A stretch of DNA of 64,000 nucleotides. It comes from CAVTWH01 sp963794685. GTDB taxonomy: Bacteria; Actinomycetota; Actinomycetes; Mycobacteriales; Micromonosporaceae. The position numbers and the translations under genes were made by a program. The first letter of the stretch is position 1. Each line of letters begins with the position of its first letter. The notes beneath the pieces are model-generated. The model did not search any database. It was not told the DNA's origin and was given only the letters and a program-made list of their open reading frames with translations. Location of the stretch: positions 1 to 64,000 of the forward strand of contig CAWCFK010000008.1 in NCBI GenBank assembly GCA_963794685.1, read 5' to 3'. Shown here one piece after another: positions 42,900-52,031 of the stretch.

Positions 42900-43418
42900 G
42901 TGCGCAAGCTGGCCAAGACTGCCGCCGTCCTTGTCGGGCTCGGCATCGGCGCCATGGTTGGTCCTTCGCTCGGGCCGGCTTCCGTCTGGTCGGGTGTCGC
43001 GATGGTCGCGCTCGGCGGCGCGCTGTCGTTGGTCGGTGCGACGAAGTCCGATCTCGCCGGGGACGGCGTGGTGGTCGATCGCGACGATGACGCGGCAGTG
43101 GCAGGCGACGGACCGGCGACCGCAGCTGTGGCCGCTGCGGAACGACGACGGCGCAACCGGCAGCGACCGACCTTGGGTGGCCTGGGCACCCGGGTAGAAC
43201 AGATCCTCAGACTCGCCGAGGAGCAGGCCTCCTGCCATCGCGCCGAGGGGCGGCTGGAAGCCGAGGAGATCGTGACCGCCGCCCGACGGGAGGCGGAGGC
43301 GATCCTGAACCGGGCGCACCAACAGGCGGCCGGGATCACCGACACCCGCCAGGATTCGTCTGCTGGATCGCCGACCGCGGCGCTGTCACCGGACGAAGAT
43401 CTGAGCCCGCACGCCTGA
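42900..43418 (+). CDS. Small membrane protein with C-terminal DivIVA-like coiled coil
   Basis: A GTG at 42900 follows GAGGAGG closely. The 172-residue product has two hydrophobic segments near its start (AAVLVGLGIGAMVGPSLG and VWSGVAMVALGGALSLVG). A charged linker and a helical region (RVEQILRLAEEQA, then EAEEIVTAARREAEAILNRA) follow, like the coiled coils of DivIVA-type or ATP-synthase-b-type proteins. It may be a membrane-anchored scaffold. The family is not recognised beyond this pattern. Confidence 0.65.
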   Translation: MRKLAKTAAVLVGLGIGAMVGPSLGPASVWSGVAMVALGGALSLVGATKSDLAGDGVVVDRDDDAAVAGDGPATAAVAAAERRRRNRQRPTLGGLGTRVEQILRLAEEQASCHRAEGRLEAEEIVTAARREAEAILNRAHQQAAGITDTRQDSSAGSPTAALSPDEDLSPHA

Positions 43419-43522
43419 CGGAAGCGGAGCCGCCAGGCGAATCACCGAATGTTGACGCGGCAGTGCCCGCGGCGTCGTCCCCGGGGCGACATCGGCAAGG
43501 GATGTGCGCCTATATTCGGGTG

Positions 43523-44605
43523 ATGTGGCGGCTTGCTCCGGCCTTCGTGCTGGTTGTTCTCGCGCCACTCATAGGCGAGTTTCTGCTGGGCAATATACCG
43601 GTCACCGGCATCCTCTTCGCCGTGATCCTCGGCCCGCTCTACGGCGCTGGCGCGCTGCTGGTCCGCGAGACCGGCCGGCGTACCGGCGGCTGGCCGTCGA
43701 TGGTGCTGCTCGCCGCCGCGTACGCGCTGATCGAGGAAGGTCTGGCCGACCAACTCCTGTTCAACCACGACTACGCCGGCCACGACTACCTGACAGGCCC
43801 GTCCTACCTCCCGGCCATCGGCACCAGTGTCGAGGCGACCCAGACCATCCTGGCCCTGCACACGGTGTGGAGCGTGTGCGTGCCGATCGCGTTGGCGGAG
43901 ACCTCCGCCGGCACCCGCGCCACCACGCCGTGGCTGCGCCGTACCGGCCTTGCGGTCACCGCTTGCGTGTATGCCCTCGGTGTCGCCCTGGTGTTCGGGG
44001 GCAGCTACGCCGACGGGCACTTCCTTGCCACCCCCGGACAACTCATCGGCGTCACGGTAGTCGTTGTCGCGCTGATCGTCGCCGCGTTCCGCCTCCGCCC
44101 CCGGTCACCGCGACCCGGCGCCGTGCCGCCCCCGTGGGTCGCCGGCCTGCTCGCCTTCGCGGTCACCGGCGCGTTCTGGGGACCCGCCGTGCTGATCAGC
44201 GCCCAGTCCTACGAGTGGGTCGGCGTCGGGATGTGGGTGGTCGCGTTCGGTACCGGGACTGCGCTGGTGACCCGCTGGTCGCGGCGAACCGGCTGGGACC
44301 AGCGGCACAGATTCGCGCTGGCCGCCGGCGCGACCCTGACCTACGTGTGGACGGCGTTCCCGATCGAACCGGAACTCGGCGCCCCAGCCGCCGTCGACAT
44401 CGGCAGCAACGTGCTGTTCGGCGCGCTCGGAATTGCGGTGCTGGTACTCGCCGGCCGCCGGCTACCCACCGAACCGGTGATCGCCCGGTCCGCGGGGCAC
44501 GTGGGCCAGGCACAGCCGGGTATGGTCGAACGCCCGTCAGTCGTGCGGGACGGCGACGCGCATCCCGGCGGGGCAACAAGATGGCCGAGCCCGCCATCCG
44601 GTTGA
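43523..44605 (+). CDS. Multi-pass membrane protein of unknown function
   Basis: The 360-residue protein begins MWRLAPAFVLVVLAPLIGE and has about nine hydrophobic segments. The pattern YALIEEGLADQLLFNHDY (about 75-92) places an EE pair at a helix end, vaguely like CPBP-type membrane proteases, but the later His motifs are not obvious. The ATG at 43523 is preceded by an overlapping GTG at 43520. The end runs up to the IS630 region, and the last 40 residues (after about 44470) look less membrane-like, so the C-terminus may have been altered by the insertion. Confidence 0.6.
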   Translation: MWRLAPAFVLVVLAPLIGEFLLGNIPVTGILFAVILGPLYGAGALLVRETGRRTGGWPSMVLLAAAYALIEEGLADQLLFNHDYAGHDYLTGPSYLPAIGTSVEATQTILALHTVWSVCVPIALAETSAGTRATTPWLRRTGLAVTACVYALGVALVFGGSYADGHFLATPGQLIGVTVVVVALIVAAFRLRPRSPRPGAVPPPWVAGLLAFAVTGAFWGPAVLISAQSYEWVGVGMWVVAFGTGTALVTRWSRRTGWDQRHRFALAAGATLTYVWTAFPIEPELGAPAAVDIGSNVLFGALGIAVLVLAGRRLPTEPVIARSAGHVGQAQPGMVERPSVVRDGDAHPGGATRWPSPPSG

Positions 44606-44786
44606 GGCCGGTGATCGAGGCTGGCCTGGCCATCTTCCGGCGGTTCGCCACCCAGCCGATCCTCATCGGACTCATGTCACCATGTCCTGGTCGTGGTCCG
44701 ACCGGCCAGCCAGGCGCCCGCGAGCTGTCGCGGCCACGGCCCGACGCGAAACACTGGGCATCGTTCGTGTTCGACGACTCTGATCC

Positions 44787-45728
44787 CCGACGTGAAGCGG
44801 TCCGGTTGCAGGCGGCGGCTCTGTTCGCGCTGGGGACGCCGGTGGCGGAGATCGCGCAGCGGTTACGGGTGTCGCAGAACGCGGTGTATGTGTGGCGGCG
44901 GGCGTGGCTGGCTGACGGTGAGGCCGGGTTGGCGTCGAGAGGCCCGTCCGGCGATGACTGCAAACTGACTCCGCAGCAGGTGGTGAAGCTGGCCACGCTG
45001 TTGCAGGAGGGCCCGGCCGCGCACGGGTACGTCGAGGATCAGCGGTGGACCCTGGCCCGGGTCGCGGACCTGATCGCGTCCCGGTTCCGGGTCCGTTACA
45101 CCCTGAAGGGTGTGTCAGTGCTGTTGCGCCGCATGGGTTTCAGTCCACAGGTACCCGAGCTCGGCCGGTTGAGCGGAACGAGCAGGCGGTGGCGACCTGG
45201 GTGCGGGAGGTGTGGCGGCAGGCGAAAATGTAGCGGCCGAGCGTGGGGCGTGGATCTGCTTGCAGGACGAGGCAGGTCACACACTACGGCCGCCCAAGAC
45301 GCGTACCTGGGCACCTCGTGGTCGCACACCCGTGATCCCGGTGTCCGGCAAGGGTTCCGGCCGAATTTCGGTGGCCGGTCTCGTCTGCGTCAAGCCGGGA
45401 CAGCGTTCACGCCTGCTGTACCGGATCAAGGTCCATCGCGGGCGCAAGGGTGAACGGCGCAGCTTCGCCGAAACCGACTACATCGCCCTGCTCGATGCTG
45501 CCCACCAGTACCTGAAGGCGCCGATCGTGGTGATCTGGACAACCTCAACACCCACGTCAGCGCCGCCATGCGCCAGATGGTCGCCGATCGGGACTGGCTA
45601 CATCTCGTGCAGCTACCCGCCTACAGCCCGGACCTCAACCCGACCGAGGCCGTCTGGTCCCACCTCAAACGCAGCCTGGGGAACCTCGCCACCACCGGCG
45701 TCGACCACCTGGCCGTGATCGTGCGTAA
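44787..45728 (+). pseudogene. IS630-family transposase, 5' part, frameshifted and interrupted
   Basis: The frame from about 44787 encodes the helix-turn-helix part (REAVRLQAAALFALGTPVAE, VSQNAVYVWRRAWLADGEAG). After frame changes near 45170 and 45540 come DDE parts: LQDEAGHTLRPPKTRTWAPR, a DNLNTH box and SPDLNPTEAVWSHLK. The gene is cut at about 45728 by a second IS630 element, and its final residues resume at 46839. The first 135 bases match 48667-48802 almost perfectly. It is inactive. Confidence 0.75.
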
Positions 45729-46838
45729 CCGGCTCATTTTTGAGGATCTGGTCGGCGGTTTTGGTCCAGGTGAACGGCTGGCAGCGTTGGTTGTAGGCGT
45801 CGATGAAGATGCGGATCGCGCCGATGAGGTCGGGGACGCTGGTGAAGGTGCCGCGTCGGATGGCCTGGCGGGTGATGATCCCGAAGAAGATTTCGACCAT
45901 GTTCATCCACGATGCGCTGGTCGGGGTGAAGTGCATGGTGATCCGGGGATGCTTGGCCAGCCAGGCCTTCACGGTCGGGTGGCTGTGGGTGGCGTAGTTG
46001 TCGCACACCACGTGCAGCTCGACCCGGGGGTGTGCCTTGGCGACCAGCTTGAGGAAGGTCAGGAACTCCCCGTTGCGGTGCCGCGGTAGGCAGGCATCCG
46101 CGGTGATCCGGCCGGTGGCGACCTCCAGCGCAGCGAACAGGGTGGTGGTGCCGTGCCGGACGTAGTCATGGGTACGACGCTCGGCCTGCTCGAAACGCAT
46201 CGGTAGCAACGGTGCCGTGCGGTCCAATGCTTGGATCTGCGACTTCTCATCGACGCAGACCACAACCGCATTGGCCGGTGGGTCGAGGTAAAGGCCGACG
46301 ACGTCGCGAACCTTCGCGTCCAGCTGCGGGTCGGTGGAGAACTTGAAGGTCTCCACCCGGTGGGGCTGTAGGTCCCAGTCCCGCCAGATCCGGGCGACCT
46401 CGGCGAAGCTGACCGGCATCCCGAGACCGCGCAGGTGATCGGCCATCAACCGGCTCGACCAGTGCGTCACCCCCAGCGCCGGCGGAGGCGGGTTCAACGT
46501 CGCGACCACCACCGCGCTCTCGTCCACCGTCGGCGGCCGACCCGAACGTTCCAGATCAGCCAACGCCGCGATACCACCAGCCTCATACCGGTTACGCCAC
46601 GCCAACACCGTCGGCGTGGACACCCCAACCTGCCGGCCGATCGCCGCGTTCGACACACCCTCGGCCGCCAGCAACACAATCCGGGCCCGCTGAGCATGCG
46701 CGGCCGGTACCGGACGACGCCCGCGTCAACGCCCGAAGCCGAGCACCATCACCAGCACGAAGCACCAACGGCGCAGCAACCGACATACCTCATTGTCCCG
46801 CACTAGACCGCAAAAGGAATTTAGACACGCAACACTAG
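45729..46838 (-). mobile_element. IS630-family element inserted into another IS630 element
   Basis: The element carries a transposase on the minus strand. From about 46677 the frame reads LLAAEGVSNAAIGRQVGVST, then CVDEKSQIQALDRTAPLLP, VCDNYATHSHPTVKAWL and WMNMVEIFFGIITRQ, which supply the D, D and E of the catalytic triad. The first 30 or so residues (MSVAAPLVLRAGDGARL) lie in another frame from 46786, with a shift near 46715, so it may be inactive or use a programmed shift. Flanks are the two halves of the target transposase, which gives the boundaries to within about ten bases. Confidence 0.75.
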
Positions 46839-46913
46839 CGCATCCAGTACCGCCCCGACCTGCTGACCCGCTTCCTCAACCACACCGGCCTGACCCTGGA
46901 CCCCGAAACCTAA
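46839..46913 (+). pseudogene. Last 24 codons of the interrupted IS630 transposase
   Basis: The plus strand reads RIQYRPDLLTRFLNHTGLTL and DPET, then TAA, a typical IS630 transposase C-terminus that continues from 45728. The following 400 bases to 47313 hold no clear gene. A minus-strand VVDGGYDHGKPL stretch near 47100-47130 may be another transposase scrap. Confidence 0.65.
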
Positions 46914-47313
46914 CCCTGACCATTCAAGCTCTGTAGTCATCAAATGCGCGGACCCTACAGCGAACCGATGGCCTGGGGAAGTGTCAGATGACCCCTGTCA
47001 ATAGTCCTAAGGCGTGTCCCGATTGCCATTGTGACCAGTCAGCGGTGGCCGAGCAGGGCACTGCATCAAGTTGACAAAGACTCAATGATTCTCAGAGGTT
47101 TGCCGTGGTCGTAGCCGCCGTCGACGACCAACCACTGCCATACGTGCGGCCTCTCAGAGAGCAGGATCAGCGAAAGCACTCTTCTGCGTGCGGACTCTCT
47201 GCCGTGGTGTGATTTAGTGACCACATCCAGTGACATACTTGCATGCTTGTTTGATTGAAGTAAGCTGCCGGACGCCGATCCGAGTTGACCACTGTGGAAG
47301 GAAGTAAGCCTTC

Positions 47314-48177
47314 ATGACGAGTCCCCGACATCACGCGTGGATCCGGTCCCGCCGGGCCCGCGCCGTACTCATCGGCATAGCCGCACTCGCCGTCGCGGTG
47401 CCGCTGGCGGCCCAGGCCGGCATCGCACAGGCCCAGCCCACGCCTCCCGGTCTACCGTCGCCGCCATTGAGGATCGATAGGCTCTACCACGAGACAGATG
47501 ACCTCTCGGTGCCCATCCGGCCAACCAGCGGACGGTGGGCCGTGGTCGGAGTGCATTCAGATCCCGACTCCGACTGGGATCTCACCGTGACCGGCAGCAA
47601 CGACAGCGCCGGCAGTGACCAGTACGGCGACCGGACGGACTTCGTCGTCGTCGACGGTTCCGTCCCGGGCGCCAGCGACCCCAAGGTCAAGGTCTCGCGA
47701 TTCTCCGGCAGCGCCGGCTACGATCTGGCCTTCAACGACCAGAACGGCGACGCTCCGTTGGAGCTGCACTGGTTCGATCAGGGCTTCCAGGTGGGCGGCG
47801 ATTCGTGGCCCACGTACTCCCTCTTCTCCCCAGGCTGGCGCGGCGACTGGACGACCTCCGTGCGCGACGTTCCGCTCGTCGCCGGCCACGATTACCTGAT
47901 CGCGTCGGGTTCGGGCAGCAACGGAAACGTGTTCCTCATGCAGCACGACGGGACTCAACTCCAGGGACGCAACCAGGCGGTCGCCACGATCCCGACCGGA
48001 AAGACATGCACGTGGTTTCACCCCCGCACGACCGGAACATATGGGCTCGTCGTGACATTCGACGACGGCGCAAGCGGCTACCAGGGAAACGTGTGGGTAG
48101 ACGTCGTCGAGGCGCCCGCGGCGGCGATCAAGAACGAGATCTTCTGTAAGGACTCGCCCAGAATCGACGGCCGTTAA
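47314..48177 (+). CDS. Secreted protein of unknown function
   Basis: The 287-residue protein has a Sec-type signal: basic MTSPRHHAWIRSRRARA, a hydrophobic core LIGIAALAVAVPLA and a likely cleavage after AQA or AQAQ (about 32-38). The mature part is rich in Asp, Gly and aromatic residues, with a WAVVGVHSDPDSDWDLTV strand, a DRTDFVVVDG strand and late WFHPRTTGTYGLVVTF, suggesting a beta-sandwich of the pre-peptidase C-terminal kind. Two Cys (TCTW and FCKD) may pair. GGAAGGAAG lies upstream of the ATG. A very strong hairpin follows. Confidence 0.75.
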   Translation: MTSPRHHAWIRSRRARAVLIGIAALAVAVPLAAQAGIAQAQPTPPGLPSPPLRIDRLYHETDDLSVPIRPTSGRWAVVGVHSDPDSDWDLTVTGSNDSAGSDQYGDRTDFVVVDGSVPGASDPKVKVSRFSGSAGYDLAFNDQNGDAPLELHWFDQGFQVGGDSWPTYSLFSPGWRGDWTTSVRDVPLVAGHDYLIASGSGSNGNVFLMQHDGTQLQGRNQAVATIPTGKTCTWFHPRTTGTYGLVVTFDDGASGYQGNVWVDVVEAPAAAIKNEIFCKDSPRIDGR

Positions 48178-48250
48178 CAGCGCCGACTGGAACCCGGGGC
48201 AGGACGAGTTCGGAGAATTCTGCACCAACTGACAGCACGGACTGAACCTG

Positions 48251-48294
48251 CGGTCCGGGCGCGCACGGATAGCTATCTGTGCGCGCCCGGACCG
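48251..48294 (+). terminator. Strong 16-pair hairpin after the secreted-protein gene
   Basis: CGGTCCGGGCGCGCAC (48251-48266) pairs perfectly with GTGCGCGCCCGGACCG (48279-48294) and the loop itself holds the palindrome GATAGCTATC. It starts 73 bases after the stop codon. There is no T-run, as is common in actinobacteria. Between 48295 and 48626 I see no gene. Confidence 0.75.
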
Positions 48295-48626
48295 TATCCG
48301 GAACTGTGGCGTGAAAGCGGTAGACGGCTCGGTAGCCATCACAGGGGTGTGGTCCCGAATGCCGTGCGCTGGACGACAGTTCGCCGCTGATTCGTGAGGT
48401 TTGTGCCGGCGTCCGATCGCGGGTGTTGAACCGGAATCTCAATATTGCGCAGTAGGTGCCCCGGTATGCCGGGCGCCCGGTATGGAAACGCGGCCAGGGT
48501 CGTCCAGCTGTGCCCACCGCCCCGCGTTCGAGCGTGGCTGGCTGTTGACAGAGCCTGAATCGTCGGGTTTAGGTCTCTGCGGTGTGTCGGCGTGACAGGT
48601 GTCAATCGCTGTCGTATCTGTGTCTG

Positions 48627-48805
48627 GTGCGGTATCCCGATGGTGGCGGGTTGACGGCCGGGGGTCGTGCCCGACGTGAAGCGGTCCGGTTGCAGGCTCA
48701 GGCTCTGTTCGCGCTGGGGACGCCGGTGGCGGAGATCGCGCAGCGGTTACGGGTGTCGCAGAACGCGGTGTATGTGTGGCGGCGGGCGTGGCTGGCTGAT
48801 GGTGT
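48627..48805 (+). pseudogene. IS630 transposase N-terminal fragment
   Basis: From a GTG at 48627 the frame reads RYPDGGGLTAGGRARREAV, RLQAQALFALGTPVAEIA and VSQNAVYVWRRAWLADG, then leaves the family sequence at about 48803. It is nearly identical to 44787-44921 but preserves the original start region that the other copy lacks. Only the HTH part remains. Confidence 0.75.
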
Positions 48806-48890
48806 TCCCGACTCCGCGGAACCCGGGGAACACCAAAGCCTCCGAGTTACCGGGGGGAAGCTCAGATCTGCGGCGTGGAGGCTTGTGATG
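48801..48890. repeat. Two adjacent inverted repeats at the edge of the IS fragment
   Basis: GGTGTTCCC (48801-48809) pairs with GGGAACACC (48826-48834), and AAGCCTCC (48836-48843) pairs with GGAGGCTT (48883-48890). They begin exactly where the IS630 similarity ends. They could be a terminator-like scar or the end of a different small element. Confidence 0.5.
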
Positions 48891-48943
48891 TGAGCCGTCG
48901 GCCGTGGTGAACGATCATGCGGGGGGTTGTTCGCGGTGCGTGC

Positions 48944-49414
48944 TCACAGGCGGTGGTGTACCCACACTCCCGGCTCCACGTAGACGGCGTAGTCGTGTTC
49001 GACACTGCATTGGACCGGCGCGAGGGCGCCGGGCACCACAACCGGCCCGGACACGTCGAAGGGCAAGCCGGTCCAGGAACGCCATTCGTCCAGCGTCCCG
49101 GGAATGACCATCGCGCGCTTGCTGGTGCCGACGATCCGGCCGCCGGCCCGGACGTGGACACGCAGCCATGGATCCTGGGGTAGGCCGTCCTCGCGGACCA
49201 GTGCGGCGTACTCCTCGATGGGGACGTCCGGGACCAGGTGTTTGCCGTTCGGCCGTACCGGGGCGACCAGATGCTCAAACCCGAGGCGTGCCGCGTTGTT
49301 CCGCATTGCCGCGAGCATCTTCCCGGACAGGCCGGTGCCCTGGTGGTCAGTGGGAACGGTGATCTCCAAGGCCGATGCCCTCGACGGTCCCAGCGGGCGC
49401 GGCGTACGAGGCAA
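48944..49414 (-). pseudogene. GNAT-family acetyltransferase, 5' part frameshifted
   Basis: The frame reads SALEITVPTDHQGTGLSGKM then LAAMRNNAARLGFEHLVAPV, a GNAT acetyl-CoA loop (here GTGLSGKML) and helix, followed by VREDGLPQDPWLRVHVRAGG and a proper end at VWVHHRL. The N-terminal strands expected before SALEI are not in this frame; weak candidates lie in other frames between 49415 and 49768. Either one or more indels or loss of the 5' part explains this. The substrate is unknown. Confidence 0.5.
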
Positions 49415-49935
49415 TGGTCGGAGACGTGCATCCAGCAGTCAAGCCGGAACATCCGTTCGTTGAGTGCCATGCCGACGATAGCGTGCCGGTCCCCGGCGCG
49501 GATCTCAGCGCTCACCCGAAGCCAGCCCGGTGAGGGGACGTGCCACGCGTACAGGGGGCACTCCCGCGGTGTCGAACGCGACCTGTAGCGCCGTGCGGAG
49601 ATCCCCGGCCGTGGCGACGTCCGGTAGTACACGGGATCGGGTCCGGTGGGTGCACTCGCATCGGTCACCGTCCATTCTGGCGCGGAGCACGTGCACCAAG
49701 CGGGCCCGGCAGGTGACGAGCCGGACCCCGCCCGGACAGTCGACATCCGGATCTGCCGATGTCATCACGCCTGCCGGACTCCTTCCTGCGTGACGCCCGG
49801 TCCCACAGCCGCGCCAGCAGGTACCCGACTGCGGCGTACAGCAACGGGCTGGCGAGCACGGCGGCGGGCCGCAGATACCGGCCGCGATCCTGATCGGCCG
49901 CCCGCGTTCGACGCCGGTCGCGGTAGCGTTCCTGC

Positions 49936-50142
49936 ATGGTCGACGCCGGATACGCCGAACACACCGACGACGTCTGCTCCCTGTGCGACCGGCACAATCG
50001 CGAGGTGCACATGGTCGGTGCCCGTGATGGGTTCGTCATCTGCTCGGTGTGCGTCGCCCGCTGTGCCGAGATCCTCGACGCCGACACGGGCGTCGGCAGC
50101 CCGTCCGGTGGGTGGATCGGCCGCTGGCCGGCGAAGGCATGA
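49936..50142 (+). CDS. Stand-alone ClpX-type zinc-finger small protein
   Basis: The 68-residue protein contains CSLCDRHNREVHMVGARDGF followed by VICSVCVARCAEIL, a four-Cys finger (CxxC...CxxC, with a further Cys) laid out like the N-terminal zinc-binding domain of ClpX, where it binds adaptors and substrates. No AAA+ domain follows. It might act as an adaptor or decoy for Clp protease, but that is an inference. The start ATG has no strong ribosome-binding site. Confidence 0.65.
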   Translation: MVDAGYAEHTDDVCSLCDRHNREVHMVGARDGFVICSVCVARCAEILDADTGVGSPSGGWIGRWPAKA

Positions 50143-50354
50143 CCTCCGGAACGTGGCATCCGGACATCCCGCGAGCCGCGCGCTGATCATGTCGGCCCCG
50201 CATCGCTGAGTCGACTACTCGCCTCGTCTACGAGGCGGCGATAGTCAGCCTGGAACGGCTGCACGAGTTCCCGTTCGAGGAGCGCGGACAGGTTCCACAG
50301 CACGATCTGCCCCGCGCGGTGGTCGGGTTGGAGGACCATTCCGGCGTCCTCGCA

Positions 50355-50455
50355 GCGGTGCAGCGGCTGCGGAAAGAGAACACGGAACTGAAGCGCGCCA
50401 ACGAGATCCTGAAGGCGGCGTCGGCTTTTTTCGCATCGGAACTGGTACAGGTCTC
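50355..50455 (+). pseudogene. IS3-family OrfA fragment
   Basis: The stretch encodes VQRLRKENTELKRANEILKA followed by ASAFFASEL, the leucine-zipper end of IS3-type OrfA proteins. No HTH before it and no OrfB after it. It is a remnant within 50143-50554, where no other gene was found. Confidence 0.7.
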
Positions 50456-50554
50456 GCGAGTAAGTCATCGAAGGCACCGCGAATGTGGGTCCACGAGGGG
50501 CCCTTGGGGCAGATTACGATCACACAACCCTCGATTGTGAACTGGAGAGATGAC

Positions 50555-50935
50555 GTGGCGGACCAACCAATGTCCATGGCAATGCAAACGCTGATCCGGC
50601 TTCCCCTACTGCTGGTCGCCGTGGCCGGTGTCGTGCTGTTCGTAATGCGGCGCAGGCAGCTGGGTGGCGCGGCCACCGCGTTGGGCGTTGTCGGCAGTAG
50701 CCTCTGGGTGATCGACGCCGTTCTCGCCCAGTGGTGGACCCGGTTCCTCCAAAACTGGCCGTCCTACGCCATGAATCACCAGAAGCGGGCCAGCGACATC
50801 TACCACTTCAGCAACCTATTCGAGATCGTGGACTTCTTTCTCATCGCTTTGGCGCTGGCCCTGGTCCTGGCTGCCGCGCTTGTCCCGCGCCCCACGAGCC
50901 AGCCGGCCGTGTACGCCACCGCGCCACCTCGGTAG
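50555..50935 (+). CDS. Small membrane protein of unknown function
   Basis: A GTG at 50555 follows GGAGAG. The 126-residue product has three hydrophobic segments: TLIRLPLLLVAVAGVVLFVM, then GGAATALGVVGSSLWVIDAV and IVDFFLIALALALVLAAALV, with an acidic/aromatic loop between the last two. It looks intact. A rho-independent-like hairpin lies 74 bases downstream. Confidence 0.65.
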   Translation: MADQPMSMAMQTLIRLPLLLVAVAGVVLFVMRRRQLGGAATALGVVGSSLWVIDAVLAQWWTRFLQNWPSYAMNHQKRASDIYHFSNLFEIVDFFLIALALALVLAAALVPRPTSQPAVYATAPPR

Positions 50936-51008
50936 CCCGCCGGGTACGAGACCCCTGATCACCAGAGGGCGGAGATGCCGCGCTTGACGGCTGTTCCCGT
51001 CTGGAAAC

Positions 51009-51043
51009 GGTTCGGGGCCCCGCGCGATGCGAGGCCCCGAACC
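51009..51043. terminator. 11-pair inverted repeat, probable bidirectional terminator
   Basis: GGTTCGGGGCC (51009-51019) pairs perfectly with GGCCCCGAACC (51033-51043). It lies between the stop of the small membrane protein gene on the plus strand and the end of a minus-strand reading frame at 51061, so it could serve both. Confidence 0.65.
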
Positions 51044-51060
51044 GGCGGTGGTGAGTAGGG

Positions 51061-51276
51061 TCAGTGGCCCGGACCTGGACGCCGAGGCGCGCCAGTGGCG
51101 CCCATCAGGTCCTGCTGCAGGGTCGTGCACGCGGTCTTGGGCTGGAGGTTGGTGTCGTAGAGGGCGTTGAGGCGGCCACACATGGGCACGCTCAGCTGAT
51201 GTCCGAACGCCTCGTGGACCTGCTGCGGGCGCTGCCCGCCGGCATCGAACAGCAGCAGGACGTCTCCCGCAGACAC
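51061..51276 (-). CDS. Hypothetical small protein or C-terminal fragment
   Basis: A GTG-start frame gives 71 residues (VSAGDVLLLFDAGGQRPQQV, then MCGRLNALYDTNLQPKTACT). It ends 17 bases from a strong inverted repeat, which supports a real gene end. No family was recognised and the 5' part may be lost. From 51277 to 51773 I see no convincing gene. Confidence 0.3.
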   Translation of the reverse strand: MSAGDVLLLFDAGGQRPQQVHEAFGHQLSVPMCGRLNALYDTNLQPKTACTTLQQDLMGATGAPRRPGPGH

Positions 51277-51773
51277 CTTGGCCCGTAAAGATCAAGAGCT
51301 GGCGCTCGTCGTGCGGTGGAGCGCAGTTAGGTGAACACGGGATCCGCGTTGGATGTGGCCGAACCTGGTCCGGCTGCGTCCCCAGCCAACTGTGCCCAGC
51401 CCGTGACAACCTCCGCCAGCAATACGGCGCCCTCGGCGGGATGTTCGCGAGGCCGCTACGCCACACCCCGGACGCTCGCACGATTTTCGGCACTATGCCG
51501 CGGCCACCAGCGTCCACGGTTGCGGGGTACGGGTGGCCAGCCGCGGCTTCGCCTCGATCCAGTACCGGATCGACCGGGTCAGTACGGCAACCGGGTCCGG
51601 CACCGGGTTGGTCGGCTATGCCGGTCAGTCACGGGCACCGGCGGCAGTTGATCCTGGATGAGGCATTCGATCGCGTCGGCGAGGTCGGCGACGACCTCGC
51701 CATTGACCTGCTCGTGTCCCCGCAAGAAGTAGGGCTCACCGTCGATCACGGGTGACGCCACCGTCAACGCTCA

Positions 51774-52031
51774 GTGCGTGCCCTCCGTGGAGACTCTCGC
51801 GTCGTGAACGCCGAGCGGCTCGGCCTGTCCGGCAAGGGCACCTGGCAGCTGCGCGCGGTGCAGGTCGGCGGCGACTCGGCCACCAGCCGGTATGGCGGCG
51901 GCGCCCCGAAACTGTTCGAGGTCACGCACATGCGGCAGGTGGCGGTGCTGGACGCGCAGTTCCGGGTACCCCGGCAGTATCACCCGGGCGAGGACGTGTT
52001 CGTCCGCGTCGACACCGAGCTGGTCCCCTGA
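51774..52031 (+). CDS. Hypothetical protein, possibly a C-terminal fragment
   Basis: The 85-residue frame reads RLGLSGKGTWQLRAVQVGGD then PKLFEVTHMRQVAVLDAQFR and ends VFVRVDTELVP. The sequence looks like real protein and its last 50 bases overlap the end of the minus-strand XRE regulator gene. I do not recognise the family. It may be the tail of a larger plasmid- or phage-related protein whose start was lost in this IS-rich stretch. Confidence 0.35.
   Translation: MRALRGDSRVVNAERLGLSGKGTWQLRAVQVGGDSATSRYGGGAPKLFEVTHMRQVAVLDAQFRVPRQYHPGEDVFVRVDTELVP

Noticed and set aside
47085..47170. Possible transposase scrap (VVDGGYDHGKPL) on the minus strand
   Set aside because: Only about 20 codons; too short to assign to a family.
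49665..49937. Minus-strand small membrane-like frame starting head-to-head with the zinc-finger gene
   Set aside because: The two start codons would overlap (GCATGG), leaving no room for either promoter, and the C-terminal half looks like noise.
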